Positions 38,132 to 46,918 of a DNA stretch of 64,000 nucleotides are shown here, one piece after another. The notes under the pieces were generated by a model. The model worked only from the letters and a program-made list of their open reading frames with translations. It made no database searches and was not told where the DNA came from. Where the stretch lies: the NCBI GenBank assembly GCA_003249035.1, contig QBMK01000008.1, forward strand, positions 29,875 to 93,874. Reading direction: 5' to 3'. Numbering within the stretch: the stretch's first letter is position 1; each line of letters begins with the position of its first letter. Position numbers and translations under genes: made by a program. The DNA comes from Pseudanabaena sp. (GTDB lineage: Bacteria; Cyanobacteriota; Cyanobacteriia; Pseudanabaenales; Pseudanabaenaceae).

Positions 38132-38233
38132 GTGAGAGTGGGATGCTATGCGCCCTACTCTCACTCAGAGACTTGCAAAAAATAATTGATCCCCAAAATA
38201 TGGCGGCGGGCATATCCCGCCGCCATATTTTGG
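38130..38233. repeat. Two hairpins after the peptidase gene
   Basis: The first (38130-38166) pairs GAGTGAGAGTGGG with CCCTACTCTCACTC and overlaps the gene stop; it is a likely terminator. The second pairs 38193-38210 with 38216-38233 (CCAAAATATGGCGGCGGG and its complement), flanked by TGATCC and GGATCA. That makes it look like a small palindromic element. The remaining 300 bases to the next gene hold nothing I can identify. Confidence 0.6.
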
Positions 38234-38548
38234 TTTTTTATATGGATCATTTTTCCCTTGGAGTTACTTCAAATCTCTTCAAAATATTTTTTTAAATTAC
38301 TGAAATTTTAAGTCTCATCCTTTAGGGGGATTTTCTATCAATTCAAGATTAATTAGGTTGCGATAGGAATATCTGCTCGAAAGTATCACCATACAAGCAA
38401 ATAAAGGATTTGATACATGCATCAAATAGTTCTTTGAACAGGGGTGATGTGACCGAACTCACAATACATTGGTGAATCGAGTCTATGGTGTCTCTAAGTT
38501 AAGCCCTATACTGTCATATTGAAATTGCGAAGTGTGAGGTATGCATTC

Positions 38549-40288
38549 ATGACTGAAACAAAACCAAATTTACTACCAATTATTGGTGGCGCTGCTGTAG
38601 TTGTAGCTGGAGGTATAGGTGCTTATTTCTTTCTAAATAAGCCAAACATGCTCCCTACAGGAAGTGCGGCAGGAACACTTTCGGTTGTCCCTAAACTGTC
38701 ATTGATGGCAATTTCTGTATCAACTGATGGTGTAGCTTTATCCAAAATAGAGCAGTTCATGTCCCCAGAGACCAAGAAACTTTACGATAATGCGATCGCT
38801 GATGCAAAAAAAGGGCTTGCTTCAGGTGACTTTGACTTTGAAAAAGATGTGAAGCCTTGGATCGGTAAAAGTGTAACTTTAGCCTTTTTACCTTCTGGCA
38901 AGACTGCTAGCATACTGCCTAGCAAATCACAAGCAGCCATTCAAAATCGCTATGTGCCTATGAGCGATACAGGTTCGATTCAGTTTGTTCAAGACAAAGC
39001 TGCTCCCGCAGCACAAACTGTCCCAAATATTTTAGTTGTAGTTGAGGTCAAAGATAAGGCTGGGGCAGAGAAGTTTTTGACAGAGAAGATCAAAACTAAG
39101 GCTGGTGGAAAAGAAAAGCAATCTGAGCATAAGGGCGTAAAAATCACCCAATTTGGCGAAGGTTCTAGTGCCGTTTCAACAGCAATGGTGGGTGATTACT
39201 TGATTTTTACTCCTCGCGAACAAACAGCGCAGAAGGCGATCGACACCTTTAAGGGTGAAGCTTCTTTAGCTAGTTCGGCAAGTGCCGACGACCTCAAGCT
39301 TAAAAATCCCGTTGCCCAATTTTATATACCTAATTTTGGTGAGTCAATTGTTGAGCTGGCAGCTCTAAATCCTGACGCCCAAGCAATTCCACCAGAATCT
39401 ATGGCGCAATTGAAAAAAGTTAAGTCTATGAATATGGGCTTTGGTATTGATGATGCTGGTATTCGTTTCAAAGCGATCGGTAAGTTTGATCCTGCAGCAA
39501 TTGCGGCACTCAAGAACTCACCAAATAAGGTGATCAGTCAGATCCCTTCCCAAGCATTTGCCGTAATCACAGGCTTCAATATCAAGAACTCGTGGGAGCA
39601 ATTTGTCAAATCAGCCGAAAATACCCCTGATGTCAAGAAAGGCATCGAAGAATCTAGAACTCAACTAAAGTCTTCCCCATTGGCTCTCGACCTTGACAAA
39701 GATATCTTTGGATGGATGGATGGTGAGTTTGCGTTCTCTTCCGTGTCTGGCAAGCCAGAAGGAGTTCTGGCACAAACTCAAGGACTAGCGCCTTTACTGA
39801 TGCTTCAAACCACAAATCGTGGTGCGGCTGAATCCTTACTTAAGAAACTGGATGATTTTGCTTCTAAGAATGGTGCCAAGGTAAGCAAAAAAGATGTCGG
39901 CGGAGTCTCCGTTACAGAATGGTCGGTCACTGGAGCTGGAGCGATCATGTCTCATGGTTGGAGCCAAAAAGACACAGTTTTTATCACCGTTTCTCCAATC
40001 GTGCCACTATTCGTGCCCAAGCCAGCAACTGCGATCGATGCCGATCCTACATTCAAGTCAGTAGTTAGCACTTTGCCTACTAACAATGTTGGCTACTTCT
40101 ATATTGATGCCGATCGCACATGGAAAATCGTTCAAAGCTTTATGCCTCCTGCCGAGAAAGAGAAGACTCCTCCTGAAGCAAAAGCCTTGATTGAATCTAT
40201 CCGTGGCTTGGCTGCAACTGCGGCTTATCCCAGCTCAGATACTGCTGAAGTCGAAGTAATCTTGGCGCTAAAACCAGGCGGTAAATAA
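38549..40288 (+). CDS. DUF3352 domain protein, membrane-anchored
   Basis: About 579 residues from the ATG at 38549, which has a GAGG ribosome site 8 nt upstream; a TTG at 38519 lacks one. A transmembrane segment (about 9-30) sits near the N terminus and the rest is extracytoplasmic. The repeated alpha/beta organisation matches the cyanobacterial DUF3352 family, whose function is unknown. The sequence has many Lys and Ala residues and no cysteine clusters. A strong terminator follows. Confidence 0.8.
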   Translation: MTETKPNLLPIIGGAAVVVAGGIGAYFFLNKPNMLPTGSAAGTLSVVPKLSLMAISVSTDGVALSKIEQFMSPETKKLYDNAIADAKKGLASGDFDFEKDVKPWIGKSVTLAFLPSGKTASILPSKSQAAIQNRYVPMSDTGSIQFVQDKAAPAAQTVPNILVVVEVKDKAGAEKFLTEKIKTKAGGKEKQSEHKGVKITQFGEGSSAVSTAMVGDYLIFTPREQTAQKAIDTFKGEASLASSASADDLKLKNPVAQFYIPNFGESIVELAALNPDAQAIPPESMAQLKKVKSMNMGFGIDDAGIRFKAIGKFDPAAIAALKNSPNKVISQIPSQAFAVITGFNIKNSWEQFVKSAENTPDVKKGIEESRTQLKSSPLALDLDKDIFGWMDGEFAFSSVSGKPEGVLAQTQGLAPLLMLQTTNRGAAESLLKKLDDFASKNGAKVSKKDVGGVSVTEWSVTGAGAIMSHGWSQKDTVFITVSPIVPLFVPKPATAIDADPTFKSVVSTLPTNNVGYFYIDADRTWKIVQSFMPPAEKEKTPPEAKALIESIRGLAATAAYPSSDTAEVEVILALKPGGK

Positions 40289-40308
40289 ATAAATCTCATC
40301 GTGCCTTC

Positions 40309-40355
40309 GCAGCCATAAAAAAAGACGTACTTTGTACGTCTTTTTTTATGGCTGC
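40309..40355. terminator. Terminator after DUF3352 gene
   Basis: A perfect 22-bp stem, GCAGCCATAAAAAAAGACG...CGTCTTTTTTTATGGCTGC, with a 3-nt loop. The A and T tracts in the arms make it work in either direction. Confidence 0.8.
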
Positions 40356-40955
40356 ATTAAATATTCTTGCCCCACGGGTGCTTTGCATGCACCAAATTTT
40401 AGCTCAGGTTTAGCCTACTAAAGCTCCAATGATTTTGTTTCAGGCTTTACCAGATATTAAGTTGTAAAGTGGTTTAGCTTATTGAAATAGGCTAAAAGTT
40501 TATCTAACTTATACTCTTGCGGATCAGTTTTCACTGATACTTAGGTAATTGCACTAAATCAAATAGTTAAAAGAGGTTTGCCTGAAACCATTGCCGGAGC
40601 TAAAAACTATTCTAAGTTTAATTACAACATCTTAAATTGATCTTTAACTGCTGCTTGGGTCTTTATATTTGGGTTGATAGCCTTCAACTTTGAACTTAGC
40701 AAAGAATGCTGCGTTGCCAAGCTAAATAAGAGCTTAAAGTATGCGACTGTGTTGTATGTAAGTGTTTGATTCAGATTCATTCAGATGATTGCATTACGCC
40801 TTGAATCAATGCAGTGCTTTGCTTGCTCTAAACAGCATTAATCCTTATAAATTCAGGACACATAAGACGTTGTGTGAGGAATCTTCTCCACAACTCCCTC
40901 TAAATCTAAAAAATCTTGAATAACCTCCCGACTCATACTTTCTCACGCTGCTTCT
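40356..40955. other. 600-bp intergenic region upstream of rbcR
   Basis: An A/T-rich stretch with no ORF of credible length, no tRNA and no riboswitch I recognise. A small inverted pair (GTTTAGCTTATTG / AATAGGCTAAAAG) lies near 40470-40495. The length suggests a long leader or an unrecognised small RNA. Confidence 0.4.
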
Positions 40956-41882
40956 ATGATCGATATACCGTTCACCCTAGACCAATTACGCATTCTCAAG
41001 GCGATCGCTGCTGAGGGTAGCTTCAAACGTGCCGCCGATAGTTTATATGTATCCCAACCCGCCGTTAGTTTGCAAGTCCAACACCTAGAGCGACAGCTAG
41101 ATGTGCCCTTGTTTGATCGCGGTGGTCGAAGAGCGCAGTTGACGGAGGCAGGACAGTTATTACTTTCCTATGGCGATCGCATTTTAAGCCTCTGCCAAGA
41201 GACTTGTCGTGCTATTGATGACTTACAAAATTTAAATGGTGGGACTCTAATCATAGGTGCTAGTCAAACGACAGGAACCTACCTAATGCCACAAATGATC
41301 GGCTTATTTCGCAAGAAATACCCAGAAGTCTCGGTTCAACTTCATGTCCATTCTACAAGGCGAACTGCATGGAGTGTTGCTAATGGACAAGTGGACTTGG
41401 CGATTATTGGCGGAGAAATCCCTACGGATTTACTGGACTCCTTAGAGATTACACCCTATGCCGAAGATGAACTGGCGCTGATTCTACCGACTTCTCATCC
41501 ACTTGCTCAGGTGGGGGCTTTACCGATTGAGGAGTTGTATAAATTGCAATTTATAACTCTTGACTCACAATCAACGATTCGTAAGGCGATCGATCGCGTG
41601 CTGCTCGATAGTGGCGTTGATCCACGCCAGCTGGCGATCGCAATGGAATTAAACTCGATTGAGGCGATCAAAAATGCGGTACAGGCGGGATTAGGGGCAG
41701 CATTTTTGTCGATAACAGCGATCGAAAAAGAGTTGCAAATGGGAGCTTTGCAGCAAGTCCGCATTGATGGGGTGGTAATTAAGCGGATGTTATTGCAAAT
41801 TCGTAATCCTAATCGTTATCGCTCCAAGGCAACAGAGGCATTTTGTAACGAAGTTTTACCAATATTTCGAGATAAAACCTAA
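40956..41882 (+). CDS. rbcR: LysR-type regulator RbcR
   Basis: A 308-residue LysR family protein. The winged helix (about 6-65) reads [20 protein letters not shown] and [20 protein letters not shown], which is very close to the RbcR proteins I know from cyanobacteria and red-lineage plastids (ycf30). The effector domain (about 93-300) includes [20 protein letters not shown]. RbcR activates Rubisco and carbon-assimilation genes in response to carbon metabolites; that role is from homologues. The targets are not in this window, but cp12 is 3 kb away. A paralogue such as CmpR or NdhR is less likely from the N-terminal match. Confidence 0.9.
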   Translation: MIDIPFTLDQLRILKAIAAEGSFKRAADSLYVSQPAVSLQVQHLERQLDVPLFDRGGRRAQLTEAGQLLLSYGDRILSLCQETCRAIDDLQNLNGGTLIIGASQTTGTYLMPQMIGLFRKKYPEVSVQLHVHSTRRTAWSVANGQVDLAIIGGEIPTDLLDSLEITPYAEDELALILPTSHPLAQVGALPIEELYKLQFITLDSQSTIRKAIDRVLLDSGVDPRQLAIAMELNSIEAIKNAVQAGLGAAFLSITAIEKELQMGALQQVRIDGVVIKRMLLQIRNPNRYRSKATEAFCNEVLPIFRDKT

Positions 41883-41992
41883 TGTAAAGGATCGCTTCGC
41901 ATCCATTCATTAGTCGCGAAGCAATATAACCACTAAGGCGATCGCGATACAATAAAAAACCTGACCTAAATTTTTACATTTTACTTTTTCCA

Positions 41993-43039
41993 ATGAGTTA
42001 TTTCCGCCCTGCCGTTGATGCTATGACTGGCTATGTTCCGGGCGAGCAGCCAAAGTCTGGCATCAAAGTCATTAAACTAAATACCAACGAAAATCCCTAT
42101 CCACCTTCGTCGAAGGCGATCGCCGCTTTACAAAATATTGATAGTGATTCTCTGCGGCGCTATCCAGACCCCTTTGCCCATGAATTTTGCCAAGCTGTAA
42201 GTGATGTATTAGATGTGCCATCTGATTGGGTAATTGTTGGCAATGGTAGTGATGATGTTTTAAATATTTTGATTCGGGCCTGTGCGGAAGGGCGCGATCG
42301 CAAAGTTGTCTACCCAATGCCAACCTATGTTCTTTACCGCACTTTGTCAGCGATGCAGCCTGCTGAAATAGTCGAAGTCCCCTATGGAGAAAATTTTCAG
42401 TTGCCGATTTCTGAGCTTGAAGCGGCAAATGGGGCGGTAACCTTTATTGCCTCTCCTAATAGCCCTTCAGGTCATTCAGTCCCATTGGAAGATTTACGCA
42501 AACTTGCCCAACAAGTTTCAGGTATTTTGGCAATTGATGAGGCTTATGTCGATTTTGCCGAATATTCGGCGTTGCCTTTGGTGCGAGAGTTTGACAATGT
42601 GATCGTGTTACGGACTTTGTCGAAAGGTTATTCGCTTGCAGGTTTGCGTTTAGGTTTTGGTGTGGCAAATCCTAAACTTTTGTCGGGACTATTTAAAGTC
42701 AAAGATAGCTACAACATTGATGCGATCGCGATCGCTATGGGCACAGCAGCCATGCGCGATCAAGAATACAAAAAAAACTGCGCTGAAAAAGTCAAAATCT
42801 CGCGCACTAAACTTACTTTAGATCTCAAAAATCTTGGCTATACGGTTCTAGAGTCTCACGGTAATTTTGTGCTTGCTACTCCACCAAAAGGTAGTGCTGA
42901 AGAGATTTATTTAAAACTTAAAGAATCTGGAATTTTAGTCCGTTATTTCAATCAAGCTGGGCTAGCTGACAAGCTACGCATTACAGTTGGTACTGACGAA
43001 CAAAATCAAGCTCTAATTATTTTTTTATCTAACTTTTAG
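41993..43039 (+). CDS. hisC: Histidinol-phosphate aminotransferase
   Basis: A 348-residue fold type I PLP enzyme of histidine synthesis. Visible are KLNTNENPYPPS (substrate-binding N-terminal motif), GNGSDDVLNIL, ASPNSPSGHSVPLEDL (PLP ring Asn), IDEAYVDFAEY and TLSKGYSLAGLRLGFG with the PLP Lys. It is 110 bases downstream of rbcR on the same strand. The assignment over related aminotransferases rests on DEAYVDF and the length. Confidence 0.92.
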   Translation: MSYFRPAVDAMTGYVPGEQPKSGIKVIKLNTNENPYPPSSKAIAALQNIDSDSLRRYPDPFAHEFCQAVSDVLDVPSDWVIVGNGSDDVLNILIRACAEGRDRKVVYPMPTYVLYRTLSAMQPAEIVEVPYGENFQLPISELEAANGAVTFIASPNSPSGHSVPLEDLRKLAQQVSGILAIDEAYVDFAEYSALPLVREFDNVIVLRTLSKGYSLAGLRLGFGVANPKLLSGLFKVKDSYNIDAIAIAMGTAAMRDQEYKKNCAEKVKISRTKLTLDLKNLGYTVLESHGNFVLATPPKGSAEEIYLKLKESGILVRYFNQAGLADKLRITVGTDEQNQALIIFLSNF

Positions 43040-43070
43040 CCTGAACGATTAAACCTTGGTTGAATCAAAA

Positions 43071-43733
43071 TCATTCTTGATTTAGCTGTTGTTGTAGCCA
43101 AGTTCTAAAATTACGGATTAATTCATTGTCATCAATTGACTCTGCCTGCTTCAAAAAAGCATCTAAAATCGCGCTAGAAATAATTGGGAAAGTTAAGCTA
43201 TATTCCTGCTCTAGATACTCATCATCTTGCAAGGTATAAATTTTTATCCCTGTCCTGTTGTATCGCCAAATTTCAGGCACGCTCAACTGTTGATAGATAT
43301 AAAATCTACGATCTCTAGAGCTATAAAGATCAACTTCAACGACTAAATCAGGAGCTGGATCGTTGTATATATCAATTTTAAATCTATGAACTAGGTGAGC
43401 GTTTTGAATATAAAAACAAGAATCTGGCTCTACGCCTACTCCTAAATCCTTGCGGTTAAATGTTGTAGAACCGAAGCTTTTAACATTTAAGCCTAGTTCT
43501 TCGGTCAGTGCCACAATTAGTCTTTCTAAGATGCGATTTATCGCTTCATGTAGTTCTAATGGCATCTTGATTTCTAAAGTTTCTTGATAGTAGGCTAGAC
43601 GAATATTGCGATGTTCGCCCATGTCGGTCAGCAGCGCTTCATAGGTTTGCCAACTAATATTTGGTAATACCGCAGCATTATTCACAAATAACGGGGCAAT
43701 CTCCTTTGTAGAAGACATGGGACTAATAGTCAT
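43071..43733 (-). CDS. Uma2 family restriction-endonuclease-like protein
   Basis: A 220-residue member of the Uma2 (DUF820) family of PD-(D/E)xK-like proteins, greatly expanded in cyanobacteria. The core motif APDLVVEVDLYSSRDRR is visible at about residues 130-145 and EPDSCFYI precedes it. The start is the ATG at 43733, with AAGGG 8 nt upstream. A longer reading frame would run into the tRNA gene and is rejected. Its physiological role is unsettled. It follows tRNA-Ala by 25 nt on the same strand and may share its transcript. Confidence 0.82.
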   Translation of the reverse strand: MTISPMSSTKEIAPLFVNNAAVLPNISWQTYEALLTDMGEHRNIRLAYYQETLEIKMPLELHEAINRILERLIVALTEELGLNVKSFGSTTFNRKDLGVGVEPDSCFYIQNAHLVHRFKIDIYNDPAPDLVVEVDLYSSRDRRFYIYQQLSVPEIWRYNRTGIKIYTLQDDEYLEQEYSLTFPIISSAILDAFLKQAESIDDNELIRNFRTWLQQQLNQE

Positions 43734-43758
43734 CGGGTTACCCTTACTACAAAAAAAA

Positions 43759-43831
43759 TGGAGAATAGGAGGCTCGAACCCCTGACCTCTGCGGTGCGAT
43801 CGCAGCACTCTACCAACTGAGCTAATTCCCC
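43759..43831 (-). tRNA. tRNA-Ala (anticodon CGC)
   Basis: The full cloverleaf reads on the minus strand. The acceptor GGGGAAT pairs with ATTCTCC and includes the G3:U70 alanine identity pair. The D arm is GCTC/GAGT, the anticodon stem CTGCG/CGCAG with loop ATCGCAC, and the T arm AGGGG/CTCCT with TTCGAGC. A73 is the discriminator and CCA is not encoded. It is 73 nt long. The HIP1 octamer GCGATCGC falls exactly over the anticodon arm. Confidence 0.93.
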
Positions 43832-44085
43832 TACAGGCTATAGATACTAGCACATTTGACAAAAAAGTCGGCGCAATTTGCTGCCTTATTTATTTGTTGG
43901 TCAGGTTAGTAGTTAGACTTTTTGCGATCGCTGACTTTGCCCCATTTACCTAATACTTGATTTGCAAGGGCAAATAATGCCAGATGCCCATATATTCTTG
44001 ATTTCAACTTACTTTCAGTACTGTAATCAGCAACCTTGCTTAAAATATAGTTACTCCAAAAGACTCAACTCAATAAGCATTGAAT

Positions 44086-44982
44086 ATGACCACGAGCCTC
44101 ACCAATAACGAATCAACATTTCAAAAGATCGTGCGTCTCTTGCGTTGGCACAAACCCGCAGGAAGATTAATTTTGATGTTGCCTGCGCTTTGGGCAACAG
44201 TTGCAGCCGCCAAAACCCAACATCAATTACCGCCTCTTGACTTACTGGGCGTGGTGATCCTTGGCAGCTTAGCAACTAGCGCCGCAGGTTGCGTGATTAA
44301 CGATCTTTGGGATCGTGATATTGACCCGCAAGTCGATCGCACCAAAAACCGACCTTTAGCCGATCGCTCTTTGTCAATTCAAGTGGGGATCGCAGTTTTG
44401 TTAGTTTCGGGGCTATGTGCTTTTTTACTATCTACCTATCTCAGTCCACTGAGTTTTGGTCTGTGCTTTGCTGCCGTCCCAGTGATTGCTATTTATCCTG
44501 CTTGCAAGCGCTTTTTTCCAGTCCCACAACTGGTGCTGTCGATCGCTTGGGGATTTGCCGTTCTGATTCCTTGGAGTGCAGTTACTGGAGGACTTGACCG
44601 TCATGCTTGGGAGTTGTGGATAGCTGTAATCGCTTGGACAATGGGCTTTGATACAATTTATGCAATGAGCGATCGCATTGATGATCTTAAAGTTGGAGTT
44701 AAGTCTAGCGCTATCTTTTTTGGAAGTTATGTAACATTTGCGATCGCTGTATTTTTAGCGATCGCCCTTGGATGCTTGATTTGGCTGGGTTGGGAGATTC
44801 AACTTGGTTACGCACACTACTTTGCTTGCTTGACGGCAGGAGTAATATGGATATGGCAATGTTACAGACTGAATCAAGCTAAAATTCCCAGTGATTTATA
44901 TCAAAAAGCCTTTGGCCAAAACGTCTGGATCGGCTTTATTATTCTCGCAGGAATGCTGCCATCGGCTCTAGGACTTAGCTAA
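44086..44982 (+). CDS. UbiA-type prenyltransferase (4-hydroxybenzoate polyprenyltransferase)
   Basis: About 298 residues from the ATG at 44086 (a TTG at 44080 is two codons upstream). An integral membrane enzyme with eight or nine helices. Both aspartate-rich motifs are present: NDLWDRDIDPQVDRTKNRPL and DRIDDLKVGVKS. In cyanobacteria this enzyme prenylates 4-hydroxybenzoate for plastoquinone. The family branch fits that role better than chlorophyll synthase or homogentisate transferases, but the substrate is inferred. Confidence 0.88.
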   Translation: MTTSLTNNESTFQKIVRLLRWHKPAGRLILMLPALWATVAAAKTQHQLPPLDLLGVVILGSLATSAAGCVINDLWDRDIDPQVDRTKNRPLADRSLSIQVGIAVLLVSGLCAFLLSTYLSPLSFGLCFAAVPVIAIYPACKRFFPVPQLVLSIAWGFAVLIPWSAVTGGLDRHAWELWIAVIAWTMGFDTIYAMSDRIDDLKVGVKSSAIFFGSYVTFAIAVFLAIALGCLIWLGWEIQLGYAHYFACLTAGVIWIWQCYRLNQAKIPSDLYQKAFGQNVWIGFIILAGMLPSALGLS

Positions 44983-45073
44983 ACCTTTACCACTATGTTC
45001 CTACTCCTGACGCATGATGGCTAGCTAGCCTCAGTCTGTTAATATCTAAGTTATAGATAGTTTAAAGAAATAC

Positions 45074-45295
45074 ATGAGCAACATTACAGAGAAGATCCAA
45101 GAAGAATTAAAACAAGCTAGAGAAGCCTGCGAAGTTAGTGGTACTAACTCCAAGGAATGTGCTGCTGCTTGGGATGCAGTTGAAGAGCTCCAAGCTGAGT
45201 CGTCTCACCAAAAGCAGTCAAAGGGTAAGAACTCTCTCGAAGTTTATTGTGACGATAATCCTGAAGCAGCTGAGTGCCGTCTTTACGAAGACTAA
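45074..45295 (+). CDS. cp12: CP12 Calvin-cycle regulator
   Basis: A 73-residue, acidic, intrinsically disordered protein. Both redox cysteine pairs are present (Cys19/Cys29 and Cys59/Cys68), with the core AAWDAVEELQAE and the C-terminal YCDDNPEAAECRLYED that binds GAPDH. When oxidised it joins GAPDH and phosphoribulokinase into an inactive complex in the dark. It has a monocistronic layout with its own terminator. Confidence 0.96.
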   Translation: MSNITEKIQEELKQAREACEVSGTNSKECAAAWDAVEELQAESSHQKQSKGKNSLEVYCDDNPEAAECRLYED

Positions 45296-45352
45296 TTTTT
45301 AAAAAGCATGACCACAGATTTTTTGCTTAGCCTAATTCTGTAAATCGACATT

Positions 45353-45383
45353 AAGAAAGGGGACGCTATGCGTCCCCTTTCTT
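45353..45383 (+). terminator. cp12 terminator
   Basis: AAGAAAGGGGACGC pairs with GCGTCCCCTTTCTT around a 3-nt loop, 58 nt after the cp12 stop. The downstream T content is moderate. Confidence 0.65.
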
Positions 45384-45425
45384 ATGTTTGGATATATAGC
45401 GATGCATAGATCAGGAAGGTATTAA

Positions 45426-45623
45426 GCTAAGCCTATCAGTCATACTTTGCCTCTCTACGCTTGCGCAAAAGTATGTGGAAACGATCATACGTCCAAATTT
45501 GCGTCTAAAGTATATGTTGGCGATCGCTAATATGGTCAGAGTTTGCGAAATTTTTCTAGCAAAAAAGAAGCAGAACGAGCAGCTGCGCTAGCCGTATTAG
45601 AACAAATAGAAAGAATGTTATAA
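45426..45623 (+). pseudogene. Relic of a dsRNA-binding domain, probably rnc (ribonuclease III)
   Basis: Read in one frame from 45447, the translation holds LPLYACAKVCGNDHTSKF, then YVGDR, an in-frame TAA (45528-45530), then YGQSLRNFSSKKEAERAA and a C-terminal helix ending IERML. This is the layout of a double-stranded RNA-binding domain, including the SKKEAE-x-A motif at the second helix. There is no start codon upstream and no catalytic RNase III domain. From memory, rnc often precedes rimM in cyanobacteria, so this looks like the decayed end of an ancestral rnc left in place. Confidence 0.65.
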
Positions 45624-45658
45624 GTTGTCAAATTCTTGCAAAGCAAGAATTTGACAAC
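45624..45658. promoter_or_regulatory. Hairpin just upstream of rimM
   Basis: GTTGTCAAATTCTTGC and GCAAGAATTTGACAAC pair perfectly around AAA. The hairpin ends 1-2 nt before the AAGGA ribosome site of rimM. It could terminate upstream transcripts or affect rimM translation. Confidence 0.55.
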
Positions 45659-45672
45659 CAAGGATGAAATAT

Positions 45673-46218
45673 ATGGCTGAAGATTGGTTAATGATTGGCA
45701 AAATTGTCTCTCCTCAGGGGCTGAAAGGCGAGGTGCGAATATTATCCTATTCAGATTTTCCTGAGCGCTTTGTGAATTCTGGTAAGCGCTGGATTGCTGC
45801 TTCGGAGACAGATGAGCCACAAGAGATCATGATGCTATCGGGGCGAGAAATTGCTGGTAAAAAGAATTTATTTGTGGTGCGCCTAGAAGGGATTAATGAT
45901 TGCGATCGCGCCGAATCGCTGCGTAATTATGTGATGTTTATCCCGACAAGCGATCGCCCACATCTAGGACATAACGAGTATATGATCGCGGATTTGGTAG
46001 GTTGCAATGTTTATCATCAACCGACGGGCAAGCTATTAGGGGAAGTAATCAGTATTATTGCTGCAGGAAATGATCTATTAGAAGTACGCAATCTCGACAA
46101 TAATGAAATAGAACTTATTCCTTTTGTAGAAGTGATTGCTCCTTTTGTGGATATTCACCAAAAAAGAATAGAAGTTACCCCTCCACGCGGACTCATAGAC
46201 AAGTGGCTCGAAGTTTAA
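45673..46218 (+). CDS. rimM: Ribosome maturation factor RimM
   Basis: About 181 residues from the ATG at 45673, chosen because AAGGA lies 8 nt upstream; the ATG at 45664 overlaps that site. The N-terminal RimM domain reads IGKIVSPQGLKGEVRI and the C-terminal PRC-barrel includes YMIADLVGCNVY and LIPFVEVIAPFVDI. RimM assists 30S head maturation through S19. The trmD and rpsP neighbours of other bacteria are absent, as usual for cyanobacteria. Confidence 0.94.
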   Translation: MAEDWLMIGKIVSPQGLKGEVRILSYSDFPERFVNSGKRWIAASETDEPQEIMMLSGREIAGKKNLFVVRLEGINDCDRAESLRNYVMFIPTSDRPHLGHNEYMIADLVGCNVYHQPTGKLLGEVISIIAAGNDLLEVRNLDNNEIELIPFVEVIAPFVDIHQKRIEVTPPRGLIDKWLEV

Positions 46219-46244
46219 GTCATCTTTTAGCCTTGCTTTGCCAA

Positions 46245-46317
46245 GTGAATTAAAACCCAAACCCAGCAAGGATTTCAAAAGCACAAAATGGCTTAGCTAT
46301 TTTGTGCTTTTGTATTA
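46245..46317 (+). mobile_element. 107-bp MITE family, partial copy C
   Basis: It matches the right two-thirds of the elements at 20478 and 50109: GTGAATTAAAA, the CCCAGCAAGG linker, and the CACAAAATGGC...ATTTTGTGC palindrome ending GTATTA. The left palindrome is degraded. It lies 26 bases after rimM. The following 310 bases to the next gene hold only two copies of GAAACACCTAT (about 46379 and 46430) and no gene. Confidence 0.65.
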
Positions 46318-46628
46318 GCTTAAATGGCTGAAATGAACTGATGTGCGATAGTTTTAGCATCGGAGGTCTTCGACATCTGAAACACCTATCATTTAAAGCA
46401 TTGAGCCGCATATCATGTTTGATCTCCCCGAAACACCTATACAGCCAATCTTTTTTGCTTTTTGAAATCCAAGACTCAATCCATTAAGACGCTTTTTTAT
46501 CTAATTGTGATAGCGATCGCATTTAAGCACCCTCAATATCACAGAAGCATCGATTCGCGATCGCAATCTAACCTTTGATAGAGCGGGATACTAATCCTAT
46601 AGAGAAATCATATCAAACGGAAAAAGCA

Positions 46629-46874
46629 ATGATCCTCAATTCACTAAACCAAGTTCGCTTGATTGTTATCAATACCATTTTTGGCAAGGAAAAAGCGATT
46701 GTTTTTCTAGGTAAAACCTTTGTAGATCATATCGTTTGTAATTCGCTTAGTGAAGCGATCGCGGAATGTAGAAGGGATCTAGATTTAGGTATAGCCGTAT
46801 TAATTGCACCCGATGCAGACCAGTTTAGTGTTTGGGTGTCAATTCCTGAAGAATTGATTTTACAAGTTGACTAA
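46629..46874 (+). CDS. Small hypothetical protein
   Basis: An 81-residue protein from the ATG at 46629, with GGAAA nearby upstream; a TTG at 46575 would add 18 residues. It is compact and mixed alpha/beta in look (VRLIVINTIFGKEKAIVFLG), with no signal peptide, cysteine cluster or known motif. It faces the substrate-binding protein gene convergently. I do not recognise the family. Confidence 0.5.
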   Translation: MILNSLNQVRLIVINTIFGKEKAIVFLGKTFVDHIVCNSLSEAIAECRRDLDLGIAVLIAPDADQFSVWVSIPEELILQVD

Positions 46875-46918
46875 GTGCATTTTTACTCCTTTATTCGCCA
46901 ATATTGAAGGAATGATTT

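Noticed and set aside
43734..43862. Upstream extension of the Uma2 frame
   Set aside because: Its codons cover the tRNA-Ala gene; the start at 43733 has a ribosome site and gives a normal family length.
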